Positions 52,177-61,033 of a stretch of 64,000 nt of DNA are shown here, piece by piece. Location of the stretch: assembly GCA_002436105.1 (NCBI GenBank), contig DIXU01000001.1, forward strand, positions 124,001 through 188,000, given 5' to 3'. The translations under genes were made by a program, and so were the position numbers. Position 1 is the first letter of the stretch, and each line of letters begins with the position of its first letter. The notes beneath the pieces were generated by a model. That model did not search any database. It saw only the letters and a program-made list of their open reading frames with translations, and had not been told where the DNA came from. The stretch is from Candidatus Aminicenantes bacterium UBA6072. GTDB taxonomy: Bacteria; Acidobacteriota; Aminicenantia; UBA2199.

Positions 52177-52511
52177 TCGACCGTCCAGACGGCGAATTCC
52201 TTCATGTTGCTCACCTGGACTCCTTCCAGAAGGGAGACGGAGGCAATGCCGCGCGTCTCAAGGCAGCTGCCGCAGCTTTTCACTACGCCCCCGTTCTGGA
52301 TGACCGCCTTCAGCATCCGCTCGATGTTGTAGTAGCCGTTCGGGGTTTTCTGGCCCTTCAAGCCACAGAAAACCGCATCGGCCAGGAGAAAAATCCTTAT
52401 TCCTGCCTCCCCGGCATGCTCCTTCTGCAACGCCATGGCCATGCGCAAAGCATTGTACGCTTTTTCCGTTCCATAGGGCGCATCCTGGATGATGATCAGT
52501 ATTCTTTGCAT
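52152..52511 (-). CDS. DsrE family protein
   Basis: 119 aa. DsrE fold: ILIIIQDAPYGTEKAYNALR, IRIFLLADAVFCGLKGQ, and the conserved Cys in VVKSCGSCLETRGI, which in relatives carries persulfide sulfur. It may relay sulfane sulfur in a sulfide-rich cell, in keeping with the sulfur transporter and homocysteine operons in this window. ATG follows GGGGGAAAAC. It starts 21 bp after purL. Confidence 0.92.
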   Translation of the reverse strand: MQRILIIIQDAPYGTEKAYNALRMAMALQKEHAGEAGIRIFLLADAVFCGLKGQKTPNGYYNIERMLKAVIQNGGVVKSCGSCLETRGIASVSLLEGVQVSNMKEFAVWTVECDKVLNF

Positions 52512-52532
52512 TGTTTTCCCCCAAGTCGGATT

Positions 52533-55500
52533 TTAATGGAAATACCTCACCCCGGAGGCGAATATTTTCTGATCCTTGTTGCCGGGGACGTTCTTGAATA
52601 GGTCGCTGCCCAGCAGGCGCTCGGAATGGGCCATCTTGCCCAGGACGCGGCCGTCGGGGCTGGTGATGCCCTCGATGGCCAGCAGCGAGCCGTTGGGGTT
52701 GAAGAAGGAGTCCATGGCCGGCTTGCCGTCAAAGTCGACGTATTGCGTGGCCACCTGCCCCAGGGAGAACAGCAGCTCGACGGTCGCCGCCGGCGCCGTG
52801 AAGCGCCCCTCGGCGTGGGCCACCGGCACGGTGTGGATCTCGCCGGGCTTGCACAGGGAGAACCAGGGCGACAGGGTCGAGACCACCCGGGTATGTACCG
52901 GCCGCGACACGAAGCGGCCGATGAGGTTGGCGGCCAGCGTCGGCGAATCGGGAGTGAGGTCGCGGATCTCGCCGTGGGGCAGCAACCCCAGCTTGACCAG
53001 GGCCTGGAAGCCGTTGCAGATGCCCAGGATCAGGCCGTCCCTTTTTTCCAGCAGGTGATGGACGGCGTCGCGCAGGCGCGGGTGGCGGAAGGCGGCGGCG
53101 ATGAACTTGCCCGAACCGTCGGGCTCGTCGCCGGCGCTGAAGCCGCCGGGGATCATGAGCATCTGCGCGTTCCTCAGCTTGCGCGCCAGCTCGGCGATGG
53201 AGGCCTCGCTGGCGGCGGCGGTCAGGTTGCGGAAGACGAATACGTCGGGAACGGCCCCCGCCGCCTCGAAGGCGCGGGCCACATCATACTCGTTGTTCGT
53301 CCCCGGGAAGACCGTGATCAGCACCCGCGGCCGGGCCAGCGGCCGCCCCCGCCTTCGGTCGGGACGGCCCCGGAACAGAGGCCGTTCGCCTCCGCCGGCG
53401 TCCTGCGGGGCGGCTTGCGCCCGGGTGGGGAAGACCTCCTCCAGCGGCTTCTGCCAGTGCGCCTGCAGTTCCTCCACGTTCAGCTCCAGCCCGTTGACGC
53501 GGATCACGGCCGCGGATCCGGTCCGGCCCAGGAGGCGGTGGCTTGTCCCGGCGAACAGCCTGTTGGCATCCTCCTTCTCCGGCACCTCCAGCAGCAGCGA
53601 GCCGATGGCGGGCGCCAGCAGCTCCTGCGCCGATATCTCCCTGTCGAAGGCGAATCCCAGGCGGTTGCCGAAGCACATCCTGCTGATCGCCTCGGCCAGG
53701 CCGCCGGCGTGCAGGGACTGGGCGGCCAGGATCTTGCCGCGGCCGGCCAGCTCGTGAACGCGGGCGCAGTTCTTCCTGAACGCGGCGAAGTCGGGCATCT
53801 CGCGTTCATCACGCGGCAGCGCCAGCAGCACGACCTGGCTTCCCGCCTTCTTGAACTCGGGGGAGAGGACGCGGCGCGCGTCGGCCAGGACGACGGCGAA
53901 GGCGACCAGGGTCGCCGGCACGTCCAGTTCCCGGAAGGATCCCGACATGCTGTCCTTGCCGCCGATGGCGGCGACCTCCAGCTCGCGCTGGGCGGTGAAA
54001 GCCCCCAGCAGGGCGGCGAACGGCAGGCCCCAGCGCCGCGGGTCGAGGCCGGGCTTGGGGAAATATTCCTGCAGCGTCAGGCGGGCGCGGCTGCTGTCGC
54101 CGCCGCAGGCCGCCAGACGCGCCAGCGCCTCGATCACCGCATAGATGCCCCCGTGGAACGGGCTCCAGGCGCAAAGGGCGGGCTGGAAGCCGTGGCTCAT
54201 GAGCGTGGCGCTGCGCGTCTCGCCATGGAGCAGCGGCACCTTGGCCGCCATGGCCTCGATCGGCGTGGACAGGAAGCGGCCGCCGTGGGGATAGAGCACC
54301 GAGGCGGCGCCGATGGAGGAGTCAAAGCGCTCGCCCAGCCCCTTCTGGGAGCAGACGCCCAGGTCCGCCAGCATGGCCTTCCAGGCGGCGCCCAGGTCGG
54401 GCAGCTTGCCGCCGCCGGGCAGAGCCCTGAAGAAGTCGCCGGCGACGACGGGCTCCTCGACCTTCACCGCGGCCCGGCGCCGGGCGCCATGGCTGTCGAG
54501 GAAGGCGCGCTCGATATCGACGATGGCGCAGCCGCGCCATTTCATCCTCAGCCGCGGACGGGCACTGACCCGGGCGATGACGGTGGCCTCGAGATTCTCC
54601 GCGGCGGCCAGCTTCTGGAAGCGGCGGCAGTCGGCGGCGGCCAGCACCACGGCCATGCGCTCCTGCGACTCGGAAAGGGCGAGCTCGGTGCCGTCGAGGC
54701 CCGCATATTTCTTGGGCACGCGGTCGAGGTCGATCTCCAGGCCCGGCGCCAGCTCGCCGACGGCCACGGCGACGCCGCCGGCGCCGAAGTCGTTGCAGCG
54801 CTTGATCAGGCGGCTGGCGCGCGGATCGCGGAACAGCCGCTGCAGCTTGCGCTCGACCGGCGGGTTGCCCTTCTGCACCTCGGCGCCGCAGCTGCGCAGC
54901 GACCCCTCGCCATGGGCCTTGGAGGAGCCGGTGGCGCCGCCGATGCCGTCGCGCCCGGTGCGGCCGCCCACCAGCAGCACCACGTCTCCCGGCGCTGGCT
55001 CGCGGCGCACGACGCTGCGCCGCGGCGCGGCGCCGATGACGGCGCCGATCTCCAGGCGCTTGGCCACGTAGCCCTCGTGGTAGGCCTCGCTGACCTGGCC
55101 GGTGGCCAGCCCCACCTGGTTGCCGTAGGAGCTGAAGCCCTGGGCCGCCTCGGTGGTGATCTTGCGCTGCGGCAGCTTTCCCGGCAGGGTGGCGGCGACC
55201 GGCCGGCGCGGATCGCCGCTGCCGCTGACGCGCATGGCCTGGTAGACGAAGGCCCGTCCCGACAGGGGGTCGCGGATGGCCCCGCCCAGGCAGGTGGCGG
55301 CGCCGCCGAAAGGCTCGATCTCGGTCGGATGGTTGTGCGTCTCGTTCTTGAAGAGGATCAGCCACTCCTCATCGGCGCCGTCGACGTCGACCATGGCCTT
55401 GACGGTGCAGGCGTTGATCTCGTCGGAGAGGTCGACGTCCGCCAGCCGCCCCTTGGCGCGCAGCTCCTTCATGGCCAGCAGCGCCAGGTCCATCAGGCAG

Positions 55501-56315
55501 AGATCGACCGAGCGCCGGCGGTAAAGGGCGCTGCGCGTTTCCAGGTAGCTCTCGTACGCCCGGCGCATGGGCTCGGCCCAGGCGCCGGGGGAGATCTCGA
55601 TGCCGTCGATGACGGCCAGGAAAGTGGTGTGCCGGCAATGGTCCGACCAGTAGGTGTCGAGCAGGCGCACCTCGGTCAGGATCGGATCGCGCTTCTCCCG
55701 GTCGCGGAAATGGGCCTGGCAGATGCGCAGGTCGGCCTCGTCCATGGCCAGCCCCAGTTCCTGCGCCAGGCTGCGCAGCCCCTCGTCGCTCATCGTCCTG
55801 AATCCCTTCAAAACCGGAACCGCCGCCGGCGCGGCCGGGCGCAGCGCCAGCGATCGCGGCTTGGTCATGGCGGCCTCGCGCGAATCCACCGGGTTGATGA
55901 GGTAGTTCTTGACCGTTTCCAGGTCCGTCGGCGCAAGTTCCCCGCGCAGGACGATGAGGCGGGCGGCGGCCACCTCGGGGCGGCGGCGCGGGAAGAGCAG
56001 CTGCAGGCACTGCACGGTGGAGTCGGCCCGCTGGTCGTACTGCCCGGGCAGGTACTCGACGGCGAACGCGGTCTCTCCCGCTGCCAGCGCCAGTTTCTCC
56101 TGGCGGACCTCGTCCAGCGGGGGCTCGGCGAAGACGGCCTGGCAGGCCCGCTGCCATTCGCCGGCGCTGAGGCCGCACGCGTCGTAGCGGCTGAGCAGGC
56201 GCAGGCCGCTCAATGCCTTGATTCCCAGGTTGTCGCGCAAATCGGCCAGCAGCGCCCGGGCCTCGCCGGCGAACCCGTCTCTCTTTTCAACGAATACCCT
56301 GCGGATCATCGCCAT
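52533..56315 (-). CDS. purL: Phosphoribosylformylglycinamidine synthase, fused PurL-PurQ
   Basis: 1260 aa, the long clostridial/Bacteroides type. N-terminal PurS-like domain (to ~150), then the AIR-synthase-type core with NETHNHPTEIEPFGGAATCL, GRTGRDGIGGATGSSKAHGE and GGKDSMSGSF. The C-terminal class I glutamine amidotransferase has nucleophile Cys in LGICNGFQALV and His in VAHAEGRF. It makes FGAM from FGAR, glutamine and ATP in purine synthesis. ATG follows AAAGGAG. Third gene of purB - HEAT - purL. Confidence 0.97.
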   Translation of the reverse strand: MAMIRRVFVEKRDGFAGEARALLADLRDNLGIKALSGLRLLSRYDACGLSAGEWQRACQAVFAEPPLDEVRQEKLALAAGETAFAVEYLPGQYDQRADSTVQCLQLLFPRRRPEVAAARLIVLRGELAPTDLETVKNYLINPVDSREAAMTKPRSLALRPAAPAAVPVLKGFRTMSDEGLRSLAQELGLAMDEADLRICQAHFRDREKRDPILTEVRLLDTYWSDHCRHTTFLAVIDGIEISPGAWAEPMRRAYESYLETRSALYRRRSVDLCLMDLALLAMKELRAKGRLADVDLSDEINACTVKAMVDVDGADEEWLILFKNETHNHPTEIEPFGGAATCLGGAIRDPLSGRAFVYQAMRVSGSGDPRRPVAATLPGKLPQRKITTEAAQGFSSYGNQVGLATGQVSEAYHEGYVAKRLEIGAVIGAAPRRSVVRREPAPGDVVLLVGGRTGRDGIGGATGSSKAHGEGSLRSCGAEVQKGNPPVERKLQRLFRDPRASRLIKRCNDFGAGGVAVAVGELAPGLEIDLDRVPKKYAGLDGTELALSESQERMAVVLAAADCRRFQKLAAAENLEATVIARVSARPRLRMKWRGCAIVDIERAFLDSHGARRRAAVKVEEPVVAGDFFRALPGGGKLPDLGAAWKAMLADLGVCSQKGLGERFDSSIGAASVLYPHGGRFLSTPIEAMAAKVPLLHGETRSATLMSHGFQPALCAWSPFHGGIYAVIEALARLAACGGDSSRARLTLQEYFPKPGLDPRRWGLPFAALLGAFTAQRELEVAAIGGKDSMSGSFRELDVPATLVAFAVVLADARRVLSPEFKKAGSQVVLLALPRDEREMPDFAAFRKNCARVHELAGRGKILAAQSLHAGGLAEAISRMCFGNRLGFAFDREISAQELLAPAIGSLLLEVPEKEDANRLFAGTSHRLLGRTGSAAVIRVNGLELNVEELQAHWQKPLEEVFPTRAQAAPQDAGGGERPLFRGRPDRRRGRPLARPRVLITVFPGTNNEYDVARAFEAAGAVPDVFVFRNLTAAASEASIAELARKLRNAQMLMIPGGFSAGDEPDGSGKFIAAAFRHPRLRDAVHHLLEKRDGLILGICNGFQALVKLGLLPHGEIRDLTPDSPTLAANLIGRFVSRPVHTRVVSTLSPWFSLCKPGEIHTVPVAHAEGRFTAPAATVELLFSLGQVATQYVDFDGKPAMDSFFNPNGSLLAIEGITSPDGRVLGKMAHSERLLGSDLFKNVPGNKDQKIFASGVRYFH

Positions 56316-56334
56316 GTTGCAGCTCCTTTCCCGT

Positions 56335-57198
56335 TCATCGCGCCTGCATCTCCCGATCCAGGTCGTTGATCAGCGCCGCGAGCGCCGCGCCCCAGGCGGC
56401 CCCGTCCGCCCGCTGGCTCAGGTCCGCGATATCGGGGCGCAGCTGCTGGAAAAACTGCGGAAAGCGCTCCAGGTAATCGCGCAGGGCGGCGATCAGCCGC
56501 TCCAGGCGCGCGGCGCCCACCCGGCTCTCCGCCGCCCGCAGCAGCAGGCGGACATGCTCGCGGAAATACTCGGCCACGAAAAAATAAACCGCCTCGTCGC
56601 CGCGGGCGCACAGGATCTCGAAGGAGCCCTCCGACACCGCCTGGTCGCCGTGGTGCAGGTAGGCGATGAAGGTCCTGGCGTCGGCGGGAGTGAGGATCTT
56701 CTTGAACACTTTCAGCGTGACCTGGAACAGGTCGGAGTCGCGGCCGCCGCGCAGGAAACGCGGCAGCATGGCCAGCAGGGGGCTGTTCGCCTTGATGCGC
56801 TCGATGGCCTGGGTGATCACCGCCTGCATCTGCGGCTTGGCGATCCGCGCCAGGGCCGCCTCGAGGATGTCCAGGGCGCGGCGGTCGTTGTACTTGGCGA
56901 TGCTGAGGATGGCCTCCTCGCGCAGCAGGTCGTCCTCGCCCATGGCGATGACCTTCTTCAGCGGCAGCAGGAAGGCGTCGCTGCGAATGTAGCCGGCCAT
57001 GCGCACCAGGTCGATGCGCGTGGCCATGCCGACGGCGCGGCCGGTGATGTAGTGGACGATGGCGTTCTCGGTGCTCCTGCCGCCCCGGCGCACCAGGTCC
57101 TCCAGGCGCAGGCGGAAATCCCGGCCGCCCTCGACGCCGGCGCCGCGCACCAGGCCGTCGATCTGTTCCAGGACCGAGTCGATCTTCGCCAGGCCCAT
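56335..57198 (-). CDS. HEAT-repeat-like helical protein between purB and purL
   Basis: 287 aa from the ATG at 57198. Repeated helix pairs such as EEAILSIAKYNDRRALDILE, AVITQAIERIKANSPLLAML and EGSFEILCARGDEAVYFFVA resemble HEAT/PBS-lyase repeats. No catalytic motif. It starts 7 bp after purB and ends 19 bp before purL, so it is co-expressed with two purine enzymes; it may scaffold them or just share the operon. I do not know a named family. Confidence 0.78.
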   Translation of the reverse strand: MGLAKIDSVLEQIDGLVRGAGVEGGRDFRLRLEDLVRRGGRSTENAIVHYITGRAVGMATRIDLVRMAGYIRSDAFLLPLKKVIAMGEDDLLREEAILSIAKYNDRRALDILEAALARIAKPQMQAVITQAIERIKANSPLLAMLPRFLRGGRDSDLFQVTLKVFKKILTPADARTFIAYLHHGDQAVSEGSFEILCARGDEAVYFFVAEYFREHVRLLLRAAESRVGAARLERLIAALRDYLERFPQFFQQLRPDIADLSQRADGAAWGAALAALINDLDREMQAR

Positions 57199-57205
57199 GG
57201 CCCGC

Positions 57206-58507
57206 TTATTTCCCCCCGCGGGAGAAGCGCCGGAAAATGTCCCGGGTGCCGGCCAGCAGCGCCTGCAGGGAAAAGGCCTTCCCGAGCTCGGAGGCGGAAC
57301 AGACGGCGGTGATGGCCGGGTCGGCCAGCACCAGCTCGGGGAAACTGCGTTTCTCCCGCCAGGAGCGCATGGCCTGCGCCTGCACCAGCTCATAGGCGCG
57401 CTGGCGGGCCATGCCCTTCTCGACCAGCAGGGTCAGAACTTTCTGGGAGAAGTACACGCCCTGGGTCAGCTCCAGGTTGCGGCGGACGTTCTCGGGGTAG
57501 ACGACCAGGTGCCGCAGCACGTCGGTCATGTCGTCGAGCAGGAATACGGCCAGGTGGAAGGCGTCGGGGAAGATGACCCGCTCGGCCGAGGAATGGGAAA
57601 TGTCCCGCTCGTGCCAGAGGACATTGTTCTCCAGCGCCACGGCCGCGTGGCCGCGCAGGATGCGTGCCAGCCCGGATACGCGCTCGCAGCGCACGGGGTT
57701 GCGCTTGTGCGGCATGGAGGAGGAGCCTTTCTGCCCGCGGGTGAAGGGCTCCTCGGCCTCGAGCGACTCGGTCTTCTGCAGGTGGCGGATCTCGACGGCG
57801 ATCTTTTCCAGGCTGGTGCCCAGCAGGGCCAGCGCCGCGATGACCTCGGCGTGGCGGTCGCGCTGGATGATCTGCGAGGAGACCCGGCAGGGCTTCAGCC
57901 CCAGCCGGCGCAGCACCCGCGCCTCGCCGGCGGCCGGGAAGTGGATGTAGGTCCCCACCGAGCCCGAGACCTTGCCCACCGCCGCGGCCTCCCGGGCGCT
58001 TTGCAGCCGCCGCAGGTTGCGCTCCATCTCCTCGTGCCAGATCAGGAATTTGCAGCCGAAGGCGATGGGCTCGGCGTGGATGCCGTGGGTGCGGCCGATG
58101 GCCGGCAGGTCGCGGTAGGCGAACGCCTTGTCCAGCAGCACCCGCTTCAGCTCCCGGCAGCGGGCCAGGACCAGGTCCAGCGACTCGCGGATGAGCAGCG
58201 ACAGGGCCGTGTCGACCACGTCGTAGGAGGTGATGCCCTTGTGCACGTAGGCCGAGTCGGCCCCGATCGACTCCTCCACCGAGGTCAGGAAGGCGATGAC
58301 ATCGTGCTTGGCCTTCTTTTCGATTTCGCGGATGCGGCCGATGTCGAAGGCGGCGCGCCGGCGGATGCGCTTCAGGCTGGGCGCCGGCACCTGCCCCATC
58401 TCGGCCCAGGCCTCGGTAACGGCCAGCTCGACGTCCAGCCACCTGCGGTATTTGTTTTCCTCGCTCCAGATGCGGGCGATTTCCGCCGCTTGGTACCTGT
58501 CGATCAC
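57206..58507 (-). CDS. purB: Adenylosuccinate lyase
   Basis: 433 aa from a GTG with AAAGGAG ahead. Fumarase/aspartase superfamily signature GSSSMPHKRNP holds the catalytic Ser loop; TSYDVVDTALSLLIRES and GRTHGIHAEPIAFG (catalytic His) are also intact. It cleaves SAICAR and adenylosuccinate. First gene of the purine operon here. Confidence 0.97.
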   Translation of the reverse strand: MIDRYQAAEIARIWSEENKYRRWLDVELAVTEAWAEMGQVPAPSLKRIRRRAAFDIGRIREIEKKAKHDVIAFLTSVEESIGADSAYVHKGITSYDVVDTALSLLIRESLDLVLARCRELKRVLLDKAFAYRDLPAIGRTHGIHAEPIAFGCKFLIWHEEMERNLRRLQSAREAAAVGKVSGSVGTYIHFPAAGEARVLRRLGLKPCRVSSQIIQRDRHAEVIAALALLGTSLEKIAVEIRHLQKTESLEAEEPFTRGQKGSSSMPHKRNPVRCERVSGLARILRGHAAVALENNVLWHERDISHSSAERVIFPDAFHLAVFLLDDMTDVLRHLVVYPENVRRNLELTQGVYFSQKVLTLLVEKGMARQRAYELVQAQAMRSWREKRSFPELVLADPAITAVCSASELGKAFSLQALLAGTRDIFRRFSRGGK

Positions 58508-58527
58508 GTGCGTCTCCTTTGGCCCAG

Positions 58528-58556
58528 ATTATAACAAGGTTGCCAACGCTTGTATA
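58528..58556 (-). promoter_or_regulatory. Promoter of the purB operon
   Basis: On the minus strand: TATACA (58556-58551), 17-bp spacer, consensus TATAAT (58533-58528), 20 bp before the GTG at 58507. No purine riboswitch fits in so short a leader. Confidence 0.6.
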
Positions 58557-58601
58557 CCGGGGGGCGCCGGCCGGTTTTCGCGCCGCCGCCGCGCTGACCG
58601 C

Positions 58602-59369
58602 TCAAAAGCGCAGTGAAAGGCAGCTCAAGCCGCCGTCCAGCTTGCGGAACTCCGAAACGTCCAGGGACACGGTGTCGCAGCCGGCATCCTCGATGAGCCT
58701 GCGGGTCCCGGGGAAACCGGCGGGGACCAGGACGCGGCCGTTGACCCAGAGGGAGTTGGCGGCGTAATCTTCCCCGGCCGGGACGGGGAGGATCTCGAAT
58801 GAAGACAGGAGCGGATGCCGCAGGAATTCCCCGCAGGCCAGCAGGCGGTTGTCCTCAAGGTAGGAAATGCCGGTCTTCAGGTGCAGGACCCGTTGCAGGG
58901 GGACGAACAGCGCCTCGTAGCCATGGCGCCGGAGTATGGCGGCCAGCTGCTGCGCCCCGTCTTCGTTGGTCCGGCCAGATAACCCGACAAAAAACCGGTC
59001 ACCCGCGCGCATGACGTCGCCGCCCTCCAGCGTCCCGGGGGCGCGGATCCCCTCCAGCCGCGGGTAGAGATCGGCCAGGGCCAGGGCCACGGTTTTTTCC
59101 TCGCCGCGGCGGCTGTTGGCGCCTGGACGGGCGATGACGGCCGCTTTTTCGCAACATACCGCCGTGTCCTCGATGAAGACCGAGTCGGGATAGGCCTCGT
59201 CGGCTTCCAGCACCGTCACGGCCAGGCCGCAGCCGCGCAGGGCCTCGACGTAGGCGGCGTGCTGCTCCACGGCTTTGCCGTAATCCGGGGGCCCCATGCC
59301 GGCGCCGGAAATGCCGTGGACCAGGTTGCGACACGGTTTTCTTGCCAGGGCTTTCGTGAACAAGGCCAT
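58602..59369 (-). CDS. Dimethylarginine dimethylaminohydrolase-like protein (amidinotransferase superfamily)
   Basis: 255 aa from the ATG at 59369 (GGAG six bases ahead); the frame is open 15 codons further. MALFTKALARKPCRNLVHGI is the usual DDAH beginning. Catalytic Glu/Asp in SVFIEDTAVCCEKAAVIARP, His in LHLKTGISYLEDNRLLA, and the nucleophile Cys in the C-terminal GGLSCLSLRF. It hydrolyses methylarginine or a related guanidino compound to citrulline and amine. Between purB (same strand) and the divergent homocysteine operon. Confidence 0.9.
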   Translation of the reverse strand: MALFTKALARKPCRNLVHGISGAGMGPPDYGKAVEQHAAYVEALRGCGLAVTVLEADEAYPDSVFIEDTAVCCEKAAVIARPGANSRRGEEKTVALALADLYPRLEGIRAPGTLEGGDVMRAGDRFFVGLSGRTNEDGAQQLAAILRRHGYEALFVPLQRVLHLKTGISYLEDNRLLACGEFLRHPLLSSFEILPVPAGEDYAANSLWVNGRVLVPAGFPGTRRLIEDAGCDTVSLDVSEFRKLDGGLSCLSLRF

Positions 59370-59496
59370 GAATGACTCCATCACCACGGCGCGCGAACAA
59401 TGCGGCGCCATCATTTCCTAGCATGCTTTGCCGGGAAATTCAACCCATGTTCACCGTCGCGCTGCGGGCCCGGCTGTTTTTTTTCGCCGGCAGCGA
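59370..59496. other. Non-coding spacer between divergent operons
   Basis: The gap 59370-59671 (302 bp) has no gene. This left part holds the DDAH upstream region and shows nothing recognisable; the right part carries the homocysteine-operon promoter and leader listed separately. Confidence 0.5.
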
Positions 59497-59525
59497 TTGA
59501 CAGGCCGGAGCGTCTGGTGTAAACT
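59497..59525 (+). promoter_or_regulatory. Promoter of the homocysteine operon
   Basis: TTGACA (59497-59502), 17-bp spacer, TAAACT (59520-59525). Predicted RNA start about 59532, giving a leader of about 140 nt. Confidence 0.7.
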
Positions 59526-59590
59526 CCCGCCTGACAGCCATGTGCCAGAATGACTTTTTTTTGCACTGCATGATAATGCCCGGCCCGGGC

Positions 59591-59662
59591 CTGTCGCTTC
59601 TGATCTAGAAGCGCAGGTTCGGGGAACTCCAACTTCCACCATTTCAAAAAAAACGAAAATGG
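59591..59662 (+). promoter_or_regulatory. Structured 5' leader with a hairpin touching the ribosome site
   Basis: Hairpin 1: CTG-T-CGCTTCT (59591-59601), loop GATCT, AGAAGCGCAG (59607-59616), a ten-pair stem with one bulge. Hairpin 2: CCATTT (59639-59644) with AAATGG (59657-59662), which pairs the first two bases of the GGAGG ribosome site. This could be a methionine/SAM-related regulatory RNA, but it matches no riboswitch consensus I know. Confidence 0.4.
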
Positions 59663-59671
59663 AGGCTTATC

Positions 59672-61033
59672 ATGCCCAAGACTGTCGAGGAAATCAATCG
59701 CAAAATTCTGGATAGGACCGTGCGCGTGCTCACGGCAGACCGCATGCCCGACCTCGTGGAGGAGCTGGGGGCCGAGCGGGCCGCCGCCGAGGTCGATGTC
59801 GTCACCACCGGCACCTTCGGCGCCATGTGCTCCAGCGGCGTTTTCCTGAATTTCGGCCATTCCGACCCCCCGATCAAGATGACCCGCATCTGGCTCAATG
59901 ATGTCGAGGCCTACGCCGGCATCGCCGCCGTCGACGCCTACCTGGGCGCCACCCAGGGCAGCGAAAAGCCGGGGACGGAAAGCGGCGGCGCCCAGGTCAT
60001 CGAGGACCTGCTGCGCGGCCGGCCGGTGGTGCTGCGTGCCGTATCCTACGGCAGCGACTGCTACCCGCGCAAGGAGATTCTCGGCGAGGTCACCCTCGCC
60101 GGCCTCAACCAGGCGCTGCTGTGCAATCCGCGCAACGCCTACCAGCGCTATCACGCCGCCGCCAACTCCGGCGAACGGACACTGCACACCTACATGGGCA
60201 AGCTCCTGCCCGGCCTGGGCAACGTCACCTTCTCCGGCGCCGGCGAGCTGTCGCCCCTGATGAACGACCCCGGCCTGGAGACCATCGGCATCGGCACGCG
60301 CATCTTCCTGGGCGGCGGCATCGGCTATGTCACCGGCTCCGGCACCCAGCACGACCCGCAGCAGGGGTTTGCCACCCTGATGGTGCAGGGCGACCTGAAG
60401 TGCATGTCCGGCGAATTCCTGCGGGCGGCGCTGTTCCCGGGCTACGGCGCCTCGCTCTACGTGGGCATCGGCGTCCCCATCCCGGTGCTGCACGCCGGCA
60501 TCGCCCGCGCCGCGGCCGTCCGCGACCGGGACATCGAGACCGACATCATCGATTTCTCCGTTCCCGCCCGGCGGCGCCCGCAGCTGGGCCGCTGTTCCTA
60601 CGAGCAGCTCAAGTCGGGAGCGGTCCGGCTGCGGGACCGGGATGTTCCCGCCTCGCCCCTGTCCAGCCTGCATATGGCCAGGCGGGTCGCGCGCACCCTG
60701 AAGGAGCGGATCGAACAGGGCTCCTTCCAGCTGAGCCTCCCGGCGGCGAAGCTCCCCGCCCAGGGAGCGGCCGGGCCGCTGGCGATCCGGCCGCCGCGAC
60801 CCGGCCCTTTCTTCCCGCGCCCCGGCAGCCGCGTGGCCGCGGGAGAGCGCATCGCCTGGGAGAAGGAATTGTGCCTTTCCTGCGGCCAATGCCTGGGCAT
60901 CTGCCCCGCCGGCGTCTTCCGCCGCGACCATGACTGGCAGGTGACGGCCGCCGGACGGCACTGCACGGGCTGCGGCCGTTGCGACCGGGTATGCCCGACC
61001 GGCGCCATCCACGGGGGAAACCATGGACGCTGA
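59672..61033 (+). CDS. L-aspartate semialdehyde sulfurtransferase (DUF39) fused to a 2x[4Fe-4S] ferredoxin
   Basis: 453 aa. Residues 1-~365 are the DUF39/homocysteine-biosynthesis domain, with the conserved Cys in AVSYGSDCYPRKEIL and Cys in NQALLCNPRNAYQRY. The C-terminus (~400-445) has two cluster motifs, CLSCGQCLGICP and CTGCGRCDRVCP. In Methanosarcina (MA1821/MA1822) and Desulfovibrio the sulfurtransferase and ferredoxin parts are separate genes; here they are one protein. The enzyme adds sulfide-derived sulfur to aspartate semialdehyde to give homocysteine. ATG follows GGAGG. Overlaps UPF0280 by 11 nt. Confidence 0.93.
   Translation: MPKTVEEINRKILDRTVRVLTADRMPDLVEELGAERAAAEVDVVTTGTFGAMCSSGVFLNFGHSDPPIKMTRIWLNDVEAYAGIAAVDAYLGATQGSEKPGTESGGAQVIEDLLRGRPVVLRAVSYGSDCYPRKEILGEVTLAGLNQALLCNPRNAYQRYHAAANSGERTLHTYMGKLLPGLGNVTFSGAGELSPLMNDPGLETIGIGTRIFLGGGIGYVTGSGTQHDPQQGFATLMVQGDLKCMSGEFLRAALFPGYGASLYVGIGVPIPVLHAGIARAAAVRDRDIETDIIDFSVPARRRPQLGRCSYEQLKSGAVRLRDRDVPASPLSSLHMARRVARTLKERIEQGSFQLSLPAAKLPAQGAAGPLAIRPPRPGPFFPRPGSRVAAGERIAWEKELCLSCGQCLGICPAGVFRRDHDWQVTAAGRHCTGCGRCDRVCPTGAIHGGNHGR

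Noticed and set aside
52626..56369. 1247-codon plus-strand frame over purL
   Set aside because: Antisense shadow of purL; no recognisable domain.
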